DNA from: Streptomyces pacificus
GTDB taxonomy: Bacteria; Actinomycetota; Actinomycetes; Streptomycetales; Streptomycetaceae
Assembly (NCBI RefSeq): GCF_011766325.1
Contig: NZ_BLLG01000004.1
Coordinates: 372,001 to 436,000, forward strand
DNA length: 64,000 bases
Direction of reading: 5' to 3'
In this document: positions 21,060-31,524 of the stretch, one piece after another
Position numbering within the stretch: the first letter of the stretch is position 1
How the letters are laid out: each line of letters opens with the position of its first letter
Made by a program: the position numbers and the translations under genes
Notes under the pieces: model-generated
Database searches by the model: none
What the model was told of the DNA's origin: nothing
Seen by the model: only the letters and a program-made list of their open reading frames with translations

Positions 21060-22148
21060 CTACTCCACGATGCCCGCGGCCTCCCCGTCGGCGGTGCCCT
21101 CGGTCGCGGAGGCGGGTATGGGCAGGTCGGCGCGCAGCGCCGCCCACACCTGCCCGCTCTGCTGCTCCAGGGGTACGACGCGGTTGGGGTCCTGTTCGTC
21201 GTACTCCACCGGCAGGGTGATCATCCGGACGTCGTCCGCGTCGAGGCCCTTGAGGCCGTTCGCGAAGCCGATGAGGTCCTGGACCGAGCCGAGGTCGGAG
21301 TCGGGTGTGATCGCGCTGGTGGCGGTGTCGGCGAGGTCGTACAGCTTCTTCGGGTCGCTGAGCACTCCCACGTCCTTGACCTGCTGTATCAGTGCCTTGA
21401 CGAAGGCCTGCTGGAGCTGGATCCGGCCGAGGTCGCTGCCGTTGCCGACGGCCTTGCGGGTGCGCACCAGGCCGAGGGCCTGCTCGCCGCTGAGCGTGTG
21501 CGTGCCCGGCGGGAGCTCCAGGTGGCTGTCGGAGTCGCTGATCGCCTCGGTCGTGGTGATCTCCACGCCGCCGAGTTCGTCCACGAGCTGCTTGAAGCCG
21601 GTGAAGTCGACCTCCAGGTAGTGGTCCATCCGGATACCGGAGATCTGCTCGACGGTCTTCACCGCGCAGGCCGGTCCGCCGACCTCGTAGGCCGTGTTGA
21701 ACATGGCGCGTTGCTCGCCGGGGACGCTGTCGCCTCGGCTGTCGGTGCACGGGGGCCGGTCGACGAGGGTGTCGCGGGGCACGGAGACGACGGCGGCCTC
21801 TCGGCGCCCCTCGTATAGGTGCACGATCATCGCCGTGTCGGAGCGGGCGCCGCCCTCGTCCGCGCCGTACTCGCCGTTGGCGCCGGCCCGGGAGTCGGAG
21901 CCCAGGACGAGGATGTCCATGGAGCCGTTGTCCACGTCGTCCGGGCGGTCGCTGCCGAGCTGGCCGCTGATGTCGACGCCCTGGATGTTGCCGTCGAGCT
22001 TGAGGTAGACCCAGCCGAGGCCCGACCCTCCGAGGAGCACCAGTGCCGCCGTGGCCCACGAGGCGAGCGTCGCGGCCCGGCGCCGCGGGGTGGCCGGCCG
22101 GCGGCGCCGGCCCGTTCCGCGTATTCGGCCCTTGCCCTGTTCCGCCAT
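21060..22148 (-). CDS. LytR-CpsA-Psr (LCP) family cell-wall glycopolymer ligase
   Basis: 362 residues. Short basic cytoplasmic N-terminus (GTGRRRRPATPRRRAA), one membrane helix (residues 28-45) and an extracytoplasmic LCP domain: LVLGSDSRAG, DTAMIVHL, VSVPRDTLVD, the Arg-rich LGLVRTRK motif. LCP proteins transfer glycopolymers from undecaprenyl carriers to peptidoglycan, which fits the phosphotransferase at 13.6 kb functionally though not in the same operon. The last residues are Glu/Ala-rich without a LytR_C domain. Confidence 0.93.
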   Translation of the reverse strand: MAEQGKGRIRGTGRRRRPATPRRRAATLASWATAALVLLGGSGLGWVYLKLDGNIQGVDISGQLGSDRPDDVDNGSMDILVLGSDSRAGANGEYGADEGGARSDTAMIVHLYEGRREAAVVSVPRDTLVDRPPCTDSRGDSVPGEQRAMFNTAYEVGGPACAVKTVEQISGIRMDHYLEVDFTGFKQLVDELGGVEITTTEAISDSDSHLELPPGTHTLSGEQALGLVRTRKAVGNGSDLGRIQLQQAFVKALIQQVKDVGVLSDPKKLYDLADTATSAITPDSDLGSVQDLIGFANGLKGLDADDVRMITLPVEYDEQDPNRVVPLEQQSGQVWAALRADLPIPASATEGTADGEAAGIVE

Positions 22149-22378
22149 CCGGCTCCCCCAAGTCCTCGTAGGTCCCGATACCCCCGGCCGCGCTCTTCAG
22201 GCGCGGTTTGTCCAAGCTGTCAAGCTTTGTTACGCCGTCTGTGCGACCGGCGGGGAGCGAGAAGGGTTGCACGGGCAGCTGTGAGGACGGTGAGAAGCGG
22301 ATGAGAAAGGGGCCGTGCGCACGGGGTGGGATGCGGTGCGCACGGGCCCTCCGGGGAGCCTCCCGGGACAGACGGAAA

Positions 22379-22409
22379 CCGCTCCGCCACCTCGGAGGTG
22401 GCGGAGCGG
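22379..22409 (-). terminator. Terminator downstream of rho
   Basis: Perfect 14-bp stem CCGCTCCGCCACCT / AGGTGGCGGAGCGG with a 3-base loop, starting 24 bases past the rho stop codon. Confidence 0.85.
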
Positions 22410-22432
22410 CCCGGTGTGCCACTGACGCGGCG

Positions 22433-24445
22433 TCAGTCGCCGTTGCCCGGTGCGGGCGTATTCTTCTGGATCTGCAGCAGGAACTCGGCGTTCGACTTGG
22501 TCTGCTTCATCTTGTCGAGCAGCAGCTCGATCGCCTGCTGCTGGTCGAGCGCGTGCAGCACCCGGCGCAACTTCCAGACGATGGCGAGTTCCTCGCCGCT
22601 GAGCAGGATCTCCTCCTTGCGGGTGCCGGACGCGTCGACGTCCACCGCGGGGAAGATGCGCTTGTCGGCGAGCTTCCGGTCGAGCTTGAGCTCCATGTTG
22701 CCGGTGCCCTTGAACTCCTCGAAGATCACCTCGTCCATGCGCGAGCCGGTGTCGACCAGCGCGGTGGCCAGGATGGTCAGCGAGCCGCCGTCCTCGATGT
22801 TGCGCGCGGCGCCGAAGAAGCGCTTCGGCGGGTAGAGCGCGGTCGAGTCGACACCGCCGGACAGGATGCGGCCGGAGGCCGGGGCCGCCAGGTTGTACGC
22901 ACGGCCCAGCCGGGTGATGGAGTCCAGCAGGACGACCACGTCGTGACCCAGCTCGACCAGGCGCTTGGCCCGCTCGATGGCCAGTTCGGCGACCGTGGTG
23001 TGGTCCTCGGCGGGGCGGTCGAAGGTCGAGGAGATGACCTCGCCCTTGACCGACCGCTGCATGTCGGTGACTTCTTCCGGCCGCTCGTCGACGAGGACGA
23101 CCATCAGGTGGCACTCGGGGTTGTTGTGGGTGATCGCGTTGGCGACCGCCTGCATGATCATGGTCTTGCCGGTCTTCGGCGGGGCCACGATCAGACCGCG
23201 CTGGCCCTTGCCGATCGGCGACACGAGGTCGATGATCCGCGTGGTCAGCACGCCCGGGTCGGTCTCCAGGCGGAGCCGGTCCTGCGGATAGAGCGGGGTC
23301 AGCTTGTTGAACTCCGGGCGCCCGCGACCGGATTCGGGCGCCATGCCGTTGACGGAGTCCAGGCGGACCAGCGCGTTGAACTTCTCGCGGCGCTCGCCCT
23401 CCTTGGGCTGCCGGACCGCGCCGGTGACGTGGTCGCCCTTGCGCAGGCCGTTCTTGCGGACCTGGGCGAGGGACACGTACACGTCGTTGGGGCCGGGCAG
23501 GTAGCCGGAGGTCCGGATGAACGCGTAGTTGTCCAGGATGTCGAGGATGCCCGCGACGGGGATCAGCACATCGTCCTCGGCGAGCTGCGGCTCGCCGCCG
23601 AACTCCTCGCGGCCGCGGCGGCCTCGGCGGTCGCGGTAGCGGCCTCGGCGCCCGCGCCGGCCGCCCTGCTCGTCGTCGAAGTCGTCCTGCGGGCCGCCGC
23701 CCTGCCGCTGCTGGCCGCCCTGCTGCTGTTGGCGCTGGCCGCCGCCCTGCTGGTCGTCGCCCTTGCCGCCGCGGCGGTCGCGGCGGCCCTCGCGCCGGCC
23801 GTCGCCGCGCTCACCGCGCTCACCGCGGTCTCCCCGGTCACGCCGACCGTCCCCACGGCGGCCCTCGGCGGTCTCGGTGGCGGCCTCGGCCTTGGCCTCC
23901 GGCTGCCCCTCGGTCCTGGTCTCGGCCCGGACCTCGGTCTTCACGTCCCCCCTCGGCTCGGCCTTGGCCGCGTCGGCCTCCGGGCTGCCCGCGGGGGCGG
24001 TGGCCCGGCGGCGGCGACGCTCGCCCGCCGGGGCGTCGTCGCTGGCCGGCTGGCCCGGGATGTCGATCTGCTGCTGGGCGGCGGGGGACTCGGCCTTCGG
24101 CTCTGCGGCGGCGCCCTCCTCACCCGTACGGGCCTTGGAGGTGGCGCGGCGCTTCGGCTTCGCCGCGGCTGCGCCGCCGCCCGTCTCGGCGCCCTTGGCC
24201 GGGGCTCCTCCGGCGGCCTGCGCCTCCTTGATGACCTCGATCAGCTGGCTCTTGCGCATCCGCGCGGTGCCCCTGATCCCGAGGCCCGAAGCGACCTGCT
24301 GGAGCTCGGCCAGGACCATGCCCTCGAGGCCGGTGCCGGAACGGCGGCGCCGGGAGGTGGTGCCAGTGGCAGCACCTGCGGCGGGCGCGGCGGTGTCGAC
24401 ACTGCTGTCGGCAGTCACGCCCATCAGATCGGTGGTGTCGCTCAC
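22433..24445 (-). CDS. rho: Transcription termination factor Rho, with long disordered insertion
   Basis: 670 residues from a GTG with AAGGA upstream; E. coli Rho has 419. Residues 30-80 are the Rho N domain ([20 protein letters not shown], then [12 protein letters not shown]). About 230 residues of disordered Ala/Glu and Arg/Gly/Gln-rich sequence follow ([33 protein letters not shown]). Then come the cold-shock-like RNA-binding domain ([18 protein letters not shown]) and the ATPase motor with Walker A APPKTGKT, Walker [18 protein letters not shown] and Q/R loop. Such insertions are known in actinobacterial Rho and increase RNA binding. Confidence 0.97.
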   Translation of the reverse strand: MSDTTDLMGVTADSSVDTAAPAAGAATGTTSRRRRSGTGLEGMVLAELQQVASGLGIRGTARMRKSQLIEVIKEAQAAGGAPAKGAETGGGAAAAKPKRRATSKARTGEEGAAAEPKAESPAAQQQIDIPGQPASDDAPAGERRRRRATAPAGSPEADAAKAEPRGDVKTEVRAETRTEGQPEAKAEAATETAEGRRGDGRRDRGDRGERGERGDGRREGRRDRRGGKGDDQQGGGQRQQQQGGQQRQGGGPQDDFDDEQGGRRGRRGRYRDRRGRRGREEFGGEPQLAEDDVLIPVAGILDILDNYAFIRTSGYLPGPNDVYVSLAQVRKNGLRKGDHVTGAVRQPKEGERREKFNALVRLDSVNGMAPESGRGRPEFNKLTPLYPQDRLRLETDPGVLTTRIIDLVSPIGKGQRGLIVAPPKTGKTMIMQAVANAITHNNPECHLMVVLVDERPEEVTDMQRSVKGEVISSTFDRPAEDHTTVAELAIERAKRLVELGHDVVVLLDSITRLGRAYNLAAPASGRILSGGVDSTALYPPKRFFGAARNIEDGGSLTILATALVDTGSRMDEVIFEEFKGTGNMELKLDRKLADKRIFPAVDVDASGTRKEEILLSGEELAIVWKLRRVLHALDQQQAIELLLDKMKQTKSNAEFLLQIQKNTPAPGNGD

Positions 24446-24838
24446 GAAGGGTCCTTCCCTGGAGCGGACGTCGGCCTTCTGGCTCGGCGACCGGTTGTGC
24501 TGTCCGGCGCGGTCTTCGATCTCTCTGATCGCGGACCGGAGCCGGGGCGGTGGTCCGCCGGGGTACGGCGGAAAGATGTACGTGCAGGGTCCGGCTCGAG
24601 TTCCCCCTGCTCAACCCTCTCTTCGGGAGAAGCGAGGGGTGTCGTGCCGGTTCCGGAGCGTGCTCGAAACTGCTCAGGCAGGCTGCTCAGGCAGTTGGGG
24701 AGGCTCCCGGAAGAGTGGTGGTCCCGGAAAGGGACACAAAGCACCGCGCCACAAGATTGTGGGGCTGCGTACTTGAGGTTAACACTACCGGCTCCAACAA
24801 ACATTCCCCCTCTCTGTCACCGGCAATCCCGTGTCGGG
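24446..24838 (-). other. Untranslated leader/promoter region of rho
   Basis: 393 bp between rho and thrB. It includes an A+T-richer stretch around 24750-24810 that could hold the promoter and a leader of about 300 nt, which suits the autogenous attenuation known for rho in other bacteria. No gene and no convincing terminator structure are visible. Confidence 0.4.
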
Positions 24839-25756
24839 CTACGGAGCCAGCGGGAGGACACACGCTCCCGCGGCGTCGAGCGCGAGCCTGTTGGCCGCCC
24901 AGCCCTCGCCCGCGAGCCGGGCGACCTTGTCGGCCGTAGCGTCCTCGGCCAGTGCGAGCACGGTGGGGCCCGCACCGGAGATGACCGCGGGGACCCCGTC
25001 GGCGCGCAGCCGGCTCACCAGGTCGACGCTCTGCGGCATCGCCGGTGCCCGGTACTCCTGGTGGAGACGGTCCTCGGTGGCGGGAAGCAGCAGCTCGGGG
25101 CGCCTGGCGAGGGCCTCGACGAGCAGCGCCGCACGTCCCGCGTTGACGGCGGCGTCCACATGGGGAACGGTCCGCGGGAGCAGCCCGCGGGCGGTCTCGG
25201 TGAGAACCGGCCTGCTCGGTACGAAAACCACCGGAACGATGGATTCGGACGGGTCCATCCTGATCGCACGGGCCGCTCCCGCGTCGGTCCACGCGAGGGT
25301 GAAGCCGCCGAGGAGGCAGGCTGCCACGTTGTCCGGGTGGCCCTCGATCTCGGTGGCGAGTTCCAGCAGTGCCGCGTCGTCGAGCCGGACGTCGCCCCCT
25401 ATGGTCACCGCGGTGGCCGCCACGATGCCGGCGCAGATGGCGGCCGACGAGGAGCCGAGCCCCCGGCCGTGCGGGATACGGTTCGCGCAGACGACCTCGA
25501 GGCCTCGGGGCTGCCCGCCGAGCAGGTCGAAGGCCGTGCGCAGCGAGCGCAGGAGCAGATGGCTCTCGTCGCGCGGCAGCGTCTCGGCGCCCTCACCGGC
25601 GATGTCGATGTGCAGCCCGGAGTCCGCGACGCGGACCACGACGTCGTCGTACAGGCCCAACGACAGGCCGAAGGCGTCGAAGCCCGGTCCGAGGTTGGCG
25701 CTGGTGGCGGGCACGCGCACTCGGACGGCGGCGGCGCGGAACGCGGGACCTGCCAT
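24839..25756 (-). CDS. thrB: Homoserine kinase
   Basis: 305 residues, GHMP kinase family. VRVPATSANLGPGFDAFGLS is motif 1, GRGLGSSSAAICAG the ATP-binding motif 2, and AVISGAGPTVLAL motif 3. It phosphorylates homoserine, the substrate of the threonine synthase encoded 0.8 kb upstream in the same direction. Confidence 0.97.
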   Translation of the reverse strand: MAGPAFRAAAVRVRVPATSANLGPGFDAFGLSLGLYDDVVVRVADSGLHIDIAGEGAETLPRDESHLLLRSLRTAFDLLGGQPRGLEVVCANRIPHGRGLGSSSAAICAGIVAATAVTIGGDVRLDDAALLELATEIEGHPDNVAACLLGGFTLAWTDAGAARAIRMDPSESIVPVVFVPSRPVLTETARGLLPRTVPHVDAAVNAGRAALLVEALARRPELLLPATEDRLHQEYRAPAMPQSVDLVSRLRADGVPAVISGAGPTVLALAEDATADKVARLAGEGWAANRLALDAAGACVLPLAP

Positions 25757-26589
25757 CGGTCGACGACTCTCCTCATTGGTTCAGTTCAGTTCAGTTCGGT
25801 TCTCGATCGCTTCCGACCACTGGCGATCGGCGCCGATCTCGTGATCTCCATGACCTCGACGATTCGGGCGATCTCGTTGATTCGGGCGATCTCGGCGATC
25901 CCTAGGGTCCCGAAGACCTCTGCGATCGGGTTTGATCGACTCTAGTCGGCTCTGATCGGCTCTGATAGACGTGCTGATGATGCGAAGCGGAATACAGGAA
26001 CACAGGAACACGGGAAGGAAGACGGGAACACGGAACACGGAAAGACCCAGGGGCCGAAGACGGCGACGACCGCGGCAAACGCGGCGGCGGGGTTGCGTAC
26101 AGCCTATCCAAGGAAGGCTGTCCCGCGACACAGGGCGCACGGGAGGCGCACGATGCGTGTCGCACCCTCTGCGTGCCCCCGCGGCGCGTCCGGCACGCAG
26201 TCCCGCCCCGGGGGCCCCCGCGGCACGCCCGGGACAGCGGTCCGCGCTCCGCGCGCCATGCCCGCACGGAGAGGCCCGGCGCCACGGCACCCCCGGAGCC
26301 GCCTGGCCTCCGCGCGCCACGCCCGCGCGGAGAGGCCCGGCCGGGCCGGCAACGGACGCCCCAGCCGCGACTTGCGCGGCCCGTACGGTCGGCCCGCGCA
26401 GGCGCACGGCATCGGCGGACGGGTGGGCGCACACGCGGCGCGGCGTGATATCGCCGGCCCCGCACGACCGGCGCCCGTGCCGAGTGAGGCCCGTCAGGCG
26501 CAACCGGCGCACCGCACGGCTCACGGCCCGCCGGGCGCAGTCGGCGCAACCGGCGCACCGCACGGCGGGGACACCCCAGCCGCAACGTC
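25757..26589. repeat. Repeat-rich spacer between thrC and thrB
   Basis: 833 bp without a recognisable gene. It contains TTCAG tandem repeats at 25779-25798, a duplicated GATTCGGGCGATCTC (about 25861-25895), TCGGCTCTGA repeats near 25940, GGAACAC repeats near 25995-26040, a 33-bp repeat at 26248-26280 and 26309-26341, and a perfect 24-bp repeat at 26497-26520 and 26543-26566. The part next to thrB is relatively A+T-rich and may hold its promoter. Confidence 0.75.
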
Positions 26590-27657
26590 TCAGCCGAGTC
26601 CGAGTTGCTCCGCCGCCGCTGCCGCGTCCACCGGGACCGTGAGCGGCTGCGGTGCTCCGGCGACCGCCCAGTCGGGGTCCTTGAGGCCGTTGCCCGTGAC
26701 CGTGCAGACGATCCGCTGGCCGGGGTCGACCCTGCCCGCCTCGGCGGCCTTGAGCAGGCCGGCCACCGATGCGGCCGAGGCCGGCTCCACGAAGACACCC
26801 TCGCGCGAGGCCAGCAGTTTGTAGGCACGCAGAATCTGACGGTCGGTCACTTCGTCGATGGAGCCGCCCGACTCGTCCTTGGCCGCCACCGCGAGCTCCC
26901 AGGACGCCGGGTTGCCGATCCGGATGGCGGTCGCGATTGTCGACGGGTCCTTGACCACCTCACCGCGCACGATGGGCGCCGAGCCGGACGCCTGGAAGCC
27001 CCACATACGCGGGGTGCGGGTGGACACTCCGTCCGCCGCGTACTCCCGGTAACCCTTCCAGTACGCCGTGATGTTGCCGGCGTTGCCCACGGGCAGCACA
27101 TGGACGTCCGGCGCGTCGCCGAGGGCGTCGACGACCTCGAAGGCTGCGGTCTTCTGGCCCTCGATCCGGACCGGGTTCACCGAATTGACCAGTGCCACGG
27201 GGTAGTTCTCGGACAGGCCGCGGGCCAGCACCAGGCAGTCGTCGAAGTTCCCGTCCACCTGAAGGATCTTCGCCCCGTGCACCAGCGCCTGACCCAGTTT
27301 GCCCATCGCGATCTTGCCCTGCGGGATCAGCACTGCGGACACCATCCCCGCGCGGCCGGCGTAGGCCGCGGCGGAGGCGGAGGTGTTGCCGGTGGAGGCG
27401 CAGATGACGGCCTTCGCGCCCTCCTCCCTGGCACGGGTTATCGCCATGGTCATCCCGCGGTCCTTGAACGACCCGGTCGGGTTGGCACCCTCGACCTTGA
27501 GATACACGTCACACCCCGTGGCCTCGGAGAGGGACTGCGCGGCGACGAGCGGCGTACCGCCCTCGCCGAGTGTGACGACCGGCGTGGTGTCGGTCACCGG
27601 GAGCCGGTCGCGGTACTCCTCGATGATGCCGCGCCACTGGTGGGTGCGAGTGCTCAT
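26590..27657 (-). CDS. thrC: Threonine synthase
   Basis: 355 residues. PLP Lys in [15 protein letters not shown], phosphate-binding loop [15 protein letters not shown], and [15 protein letters not shown]. It turns O-phosphohomoserine into threonine. This is the short class without the long N-terminal extension. It starts 6 bp after the hom stop, so hom-thrC is one operon, while thrB is set apart by the repeat spacer. Confidence 0.97.
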   Translation of the reverse strand: MSTRTHQWRGIIEEYRDRLPVTDTTPVVTLGEGGTPLVAAQSLSEATGCDVYLKVEGANPTGSFKDRGMTMAITRAREEGAKAVICASTGNTSASAAAYAGRAGMVSAVLIPQGKIAMGKLGQALVHGAKILQVDGNFDDCLVLARGLSENYPVALVNSVNPVRIEGQKTAAFEVVDALGDAPDVHVLPVGNAGNITAYWKGYREYAADGVSTRTPRMWGFQASGSAPIVRGEVVKDPSTIATAIRIGNPASWELAVAAKDESGGSIDEVTDRQILRAYKLLASREGVFVEPASAASVAGLLKAAEAGRVDPGQRIVCTVTGNGLKDPDWAVAGAPQPLTVPVDAAAAAEQLGLG

Positions 27658-27663
27658 GGGTCC

Positions 27664-28956
27664 CTACTCTCCTTCAACCCGCATGATGCTGGCGACACCG
27701 CGCACGGTGTCCATCGTGCGCAGCGCCTCGACGGTCCCCGAGAGGGCGGCGTCGGGCGCGCGGTGGGTGACGACGACGAGCGATGCCTCGCCGTCCTTGC
27801 CCGTCTGGCGCACCGTGTCGATCGAGACGCCGTGCTCGGCGAAGACCGTCGCCACCTGGGCGAGCACGCCCGGTTTGTCGGCCACGTCGAGGCTGATGTG
27901 GTAGCGCGTCACGACCTCGCCCATGGGGCTCACGGGCAGCCGCGTGTAGACGGACTCGCCGGGCCCCGTCGCCTCGGCGAGTTTGTTCCGGCAGACCGCG
28001 ACCAGGTCGCCCAGGACGGCGGATGCGGTCGGCGCACCACCGGCACCGGGACCGTAGAACATCAGCCGGCCGGCCGCCTCCGCCTCGACGAACACCGCGT
28101 TGTACGCCTCGCGCACGGACGCCAGCGGGTGGCTGAGCGGAATCATCGCCGGGTGCACCCGGGCCGTGACCGACCTGCCGTCGGCCGCCCGCTCGCAGAT
28201 CGCGAGCAGCTTGATGGTGCAGCCCATCTGCTTGGCGGAGGCGAAGTCGGCGGCGGTGACCTCGGTCATGCCCTCGCGGTACACGTCGTCGAGGCGCACC
28301 CGGGTGTGGAAGGCGATGCCGGCGAGGATCGCCGCCTTGGCCGCGGCGTCGAAGGCCTCCACGTCGGCGGTCGGGTCCGCCTCGGCGTACCCGAGCGCGG
28401 TGGCCTCGTCCAGCGCCTCGGAGTAGCCCGCGCCGGAGGTGTCCATCTTGTCGAGGATGAAGTTGGTCGTGCCGTTGACGATGCCGAGGACCCGGTTGAC
28501 CTTGTCGCCGGCCAGGGACTCCCGCAGCGGCCTGATCAGCGGGATCGCACCGGCCACTGCGGCCTCGAAGTAGAGGTCGCGGCCGTGTTTCCCGGCGGCG
28601 GCGTACAGCGTGGCGCCGTCCTCGGCGAGCAGCGCCTTGTTCGCCGAGACGACCGATGCCCCGTGCTCGAACGCGGTGGTGATCAGCGTGCGGGCGGGTT
28701 CGATACCGCCGATGACCTCGACGACCACATCGACGTCGCCGCGCGAGACGAGCGCCTTGGCGTCGGTGGTGACGAGCTCCCGCGGGACCCCCTCGCGGAC
28801 CTTGGAAGGGCGGCGGACGGCGACACCGGCGAGTTCCACCGGGGCGCCGATCCGTGCGGCGAGGTCGCCGGCGTGCGTCGTCATGATGCGCGCCACCTCT
28901 GAGCCGACCACTCCACAGCCCAGCAGCGCCACCTTCAGCGGACGCGTACGCATCAT
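27664..28956 (-). CDS. hom: Homoserine dehydrogenase
   Basis: 430 residues. NAD(P)-binding LKVALLGCGVVGSEVARIM at the N terminus, catalytic region GIVNGTTNFILDKM and EADPTADVEAFDAAAK, and a C-terminal ACT domain (VADKPGVLAQVATVFAEHGV) for threonine feedback control. Two adjacent ATGs at 28956 and 28953; I chose the first, which has GAGG eight bases upstream. A GGGGC/GCCCC hairpin lies in the 97-bp gap to lysA. Confidence 0.96.
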   Translation of the reverse strand: MMRTRPLKVALLGCGVVGSEVARIMTTHAGDLAARIGAPVELAGVAVRRPSKVREGVPRELVTTDAKALVSRGDVDVVVEVIGGIEPARTLITTAFEHGASVVSANKALLAEDGATLYAAAGKHGRDLYFEAAVAGAIPLIRPLRESLAGDKVNRVLGIVNGTTNFILDKMDTSGAGYSEALDEATALGYAEADPTADVEAFDAAAKAAILAGIAFHTRVRLDDVYREGMTEVTAADFASAKQMGCTIKLLAICERAADGRSVTARVHPAMIPLSHPLASVREAYNAVFVEAEAAGRLMFYGPGAGGAPTASAVLGDLVAVCRNKLAEATGPGESVYTRLPVSPMGEVVTRYHISLDVADKPGVLAQVATVFAEHGVSIDTVRQTGKDGEASLVVVTHRAPDAALSGTVEALRTMDTVRGVASIMRVEGE

Positions 28957-29053
28957 CCGACCTCGATTCCTTACATCAAGCAGGGTGCGAACCAGTCTCA
29001 CCCACCGCACGGGGCTTTCCGCGCCCCGTCCGGATTCTGAGACATATATTTCA

Positions 29054-30454
29054 TTAGCCGACATCCAGACGCAGGAGGTCATCCTCCGTCTCACGCCGGA
29101 CGATCACCTTGGCCCCGCCGTCGCGCACGGCGACGACGGGCGGGCGCAGCGCGTGGTTGTAGTTGCTGGCCATGGAGCGGCAGTACGCACCGGTCGCCGG
29201 CACCGCGACCAGGTCTCCCGGCGCCAGGTCGGCGGGCAGGAAGGCGTCCCGTACGACGATGTCGCCGCTCTCGCAGTGCTTGCCGACGACGCGGACCAGC
29301 ATCGGCTCGGCGTCGCTGGCGCGCGAGACGAGCGCCACGCTGTACTCGGCGTCGTACAGCGCGGTGCGGATGTTGTCGGACATGCCGCCGTCGACGCTGA
29401 CGTACGTCCGCAGCCCGTCGAGCGGCTTGATCGTGCCCACCTCGTACAAGGTGAAGGCGGTCGGTCCGACGATCGCGCGGCCGGGCTCGACGGAGATGCG
29501 GGGCGTGCGCAGGCCGGCCGCCTCGCACTCGCGGCCGACGATCTCGCTGAGCGCCTTGGCGATCTCGTGCGGTTCCCGGGGGTCGTCGGCGGAGGTGTAG
29601 GCGATACCGAGGCCGCCGCCCAGGTCGATCTCGGAGAGCTCGACGCCGTGCTCGTCCCTGACCTCCTTCAGCAGCCCCACCACCCGATGGGCGGCCACCT
29701 CGAACCCGGAGGTGTCGAAGATCTGGGAGCCGATGTGCGAGTGGATGCCGGCGAGTTCGAGCCCGTCGAGCCGCAGGGCGCGCCGGACCGCCTCCGCCGC
29801 CTGGCCGCCGGCGAGCGCGAGGCCGAACTTCTGGTCCTCGTGGGCGGTGGCGATGAACTCGTGGGTGTGCGCCTCGACCCCGACCGTGACGCGGATCAGA
29901 ACGCGCTGGCGCCTGCCGAGCGACTGCGCGATGTGCGCGACGCGGACGATCTCCTGGAACGAGTCGAGGACGATGCGCCCGACCCCGGCGGCGACGGCCC
30001 GCTCGATCTCCTCGACGGACTTGTTGTTGCCGTGGAACGCGATGCGCTCGGCGGGCATCCCGGCGTCCAGCGCCGTGGCCAGCTCGCCGCCGGAGCAGAC
30101 GTCGAGGTTGAGCCCCTCCTCGTCGAGCCAGCGCACGAGTGCGCGGGAGAGGAACGCCTTGCCCGCGTAGAACACGTCGGCGTCCCTGCCGAAGGCGTCG
30201 GCCCAGGCGCGGCAGCGGGCGCGGAAGTCCGCCTCGTCGAGGAAGTAGGCGGGGGTGCCGAACTCCTCCGCGAGCCGGGTGACCTCGATACCGCCGACGG
30301 TGACGGCGCCGCCGGGGGCGCGGTGCACGGTGCGCGACCAGACCTTCCCGTCGAGCGCGTTGAGGTCGGCGGGCGGGGCGGTACCCGTCGAGGAGCGGCC
30401 CTCGGGGAGGACATCGGCGTAGCGGGGCCCGGCGGGGTGTGCGGAACGGCTCAT
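29054..30454 (-). CDS. lysA: Diaminopimelate decarboxylase
   Basis: 466 residues from the ATG at 30454; the frame is open to 30943 inside the upstream gene. PLP Lys in [42 protein letters not shown] and the dimer-partner Cys/Tyr motif ([21 protein letters not shown]) are all present. It makes lysine from meso-diaminopimelate, competing with peptidoglycan synthesis. It is 13 bp behind the ArgRS-like gene. Confidence 0.97.
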   Translation of the reverse strand: MSRSAHPAGPRYADVLPEGRSSTGTAPPADLNALDGKVWSRTVHRAPGGAVTVGGIEVTRLAEEFGTPAYFLDEADFRARCRAWADAFGRDADVFYAGKAFLSRALVRWLDEEGLNLDVCSGGELATALDAGMPAERIAFHGNNKSVEEIERAVAAGVGRIVLDSFQEIVRVAHIAQSLGRRQRVLIRVTVGVEAHTHEFIATAHEDQKFGLALAGGQAAEAVRRALRLDGLELAGIHSHIGSQIFDTSGFEVAAHRVVGLLKEVRDEHGVELSEIDLGGGLGIAYTSADDPREPHEIAKALSEIVGRECEAAGLRTPRISVEPGRAIVGPTAFTLYEVGTIKPLDGLRTYVSVDGGMSDNIRTALYDAEYSVALVSRASDAEPMLVRVVGKHCESGDIVVRDAFLPADLAPGDLVAVPATGAYCRSMASNYNHALRPPVVAVRDGGAKVIVRRETEDDLLRLDVG

Positions 30455-30467
30455 TCTTCTCTCACAT

Positions 30468-31469
30468 CTACAGGTGTTCGGGTGCGCTGATGCCGAGCAG
30501 GGCCAGGCCGCCGGCCAGCACCGTCCCGGCGGCTTCGGCGAGGGCCAGCCGGGAGCGGTGGGCGGCCGAGGGTTTCTCGTCACCGACGGGCAGCGCGGTG
30601 TGCTGGAAGCCGAGCAGGGCGTCGGCGGTCGCTTCGAGGTGGCGGGCGAGGCGGTCGGGGGCGCGCAGCCGGGCGGCGGACTCCAGGACGGCGGGGTGGT
30701 CGGCGAGCGCGGCGAGGAGCGCGGCGAGGGAACCCCCGTCAGCACCGCACAGGGCCCCGGCGGCCCCCTGGTACGAGGCGGCGATCCCGAGCCGGTCGGC
30801 CGCACGCAGCAGGGCCCGGCTGCGGGAGTGCGCGTACCGGACCCGGAAGAGCGCGTTCGGCTCCTTCTGCACAAGGAGGGCGCCGACCGGCAGGGGCTGG
30901 TCGTGGGCGGCGGGCCTGAGCAGCGCCCAGAGTGCGGCGTCACGGCCGGCGCGCTCGAACACCGCCTCGTCAGGTGCCGGCAGGGCGGTGATCCGCTCCC
31001 CCCCGTCGGGCTCGACGGCGGCCGTGGCGCCCTGGGCCTCCAGCAGCCGCACGACGGTGTCGGTGATCACCCGGGCACGCAGCTCGCCGGCGGGCGCGAA
31101 GCGGACGCGGACACCGCGGAGGGCGCCACCGTGGCCGTACTGCCGTCCCTCCTCGCCGATCGCGCGGACGAGCCCGGCGGCCGGGTCCGCGCCGAGGGTG
31201 AAGTTCAGGAATCCGGGACCGGTGATCTCCACACGGGCGATGCCGGGACTGCCCGTGATGCGGGCCCTGATCGCCTCGGCGACGTCACGCGGCCGCCGTC
31301 CGGCGGGCCCGGCGAGCCGCAGCGCGACATTGGTGGCGTAGTCCCCGCGGCCTCCGGGGCGGGGGCGCTCGACCGTGATCCGCTCGGGCACGGGTGCCTG
31401 CAGGGCGCCCTCCTCGACCGCGCGGCGCACGGCGCCCAGCACGGTACGGGAGAGGTCTGCGGGGGTCAC
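30468..31469 (-). CDS. ArgRS-related anticodon-binding protein without catalytic core (NrtL-type)
   Basis: 333 residues from the GTG at 31469 (frame open to 31520). Residues 1-105 match the N-terminal tRNA-recognition domain of arginyl-tRNA synthetase ([30 protein letters not shown]). The C-terminal ~120 residues are a DALR anticodon-binding domain ([35 protein letters not shown]). Between them the Rossmann fold with HIGH and KMSKS signatures is missing, so it cannot aminoacylate. I recall it annotated as NrtL in Streptomyces. In corynebacteria a real argS precedes lysA, suggesting this is a degenerate descendant retained for another role. Confidence 0.85.
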   Translation of the reverse strand: MTPADLSRTVLGAVRRAVEEGALQAPVPERITVERPRPGGRGDYATNVALRLAGPAGRRPRDVAEAIRARITGSPGIARVEITGPGFLNFTLGADPAAGLVRAIGEEGRQYGHGGALRGVRVRFAPAGELRARVITDTVVRLLEAQGATAAVEPDGGERITALPAPDEAVFERAGRDAALWALLRPAAHDQPLPVGALLVQKEPNALFRVRYAHSRSRALLRAADRLGIAASYQGAAGALCGADGGSLAALLAALADHPAVLESAARLRAPDRLARHLEATADALLGFQHTALPVGDEKPSAAHRSRLALAEAAGTVLAGGLALLGISAPEHL

Positions 31470-31524
31470 GGGACAAGCGTAGGGGAGGTGGGGGGTGTGA
31501 TCGCGAACCGGTTTCGCCATGCGG

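Noticed and set aside
22208..25945. 1245-codon plus-strand frame antisense to rho and thrB
   Set aside because: Its third-codon pattern is that of the opposite strand; no domains. The low-complexity rho insertion keeps the antisense frame open.
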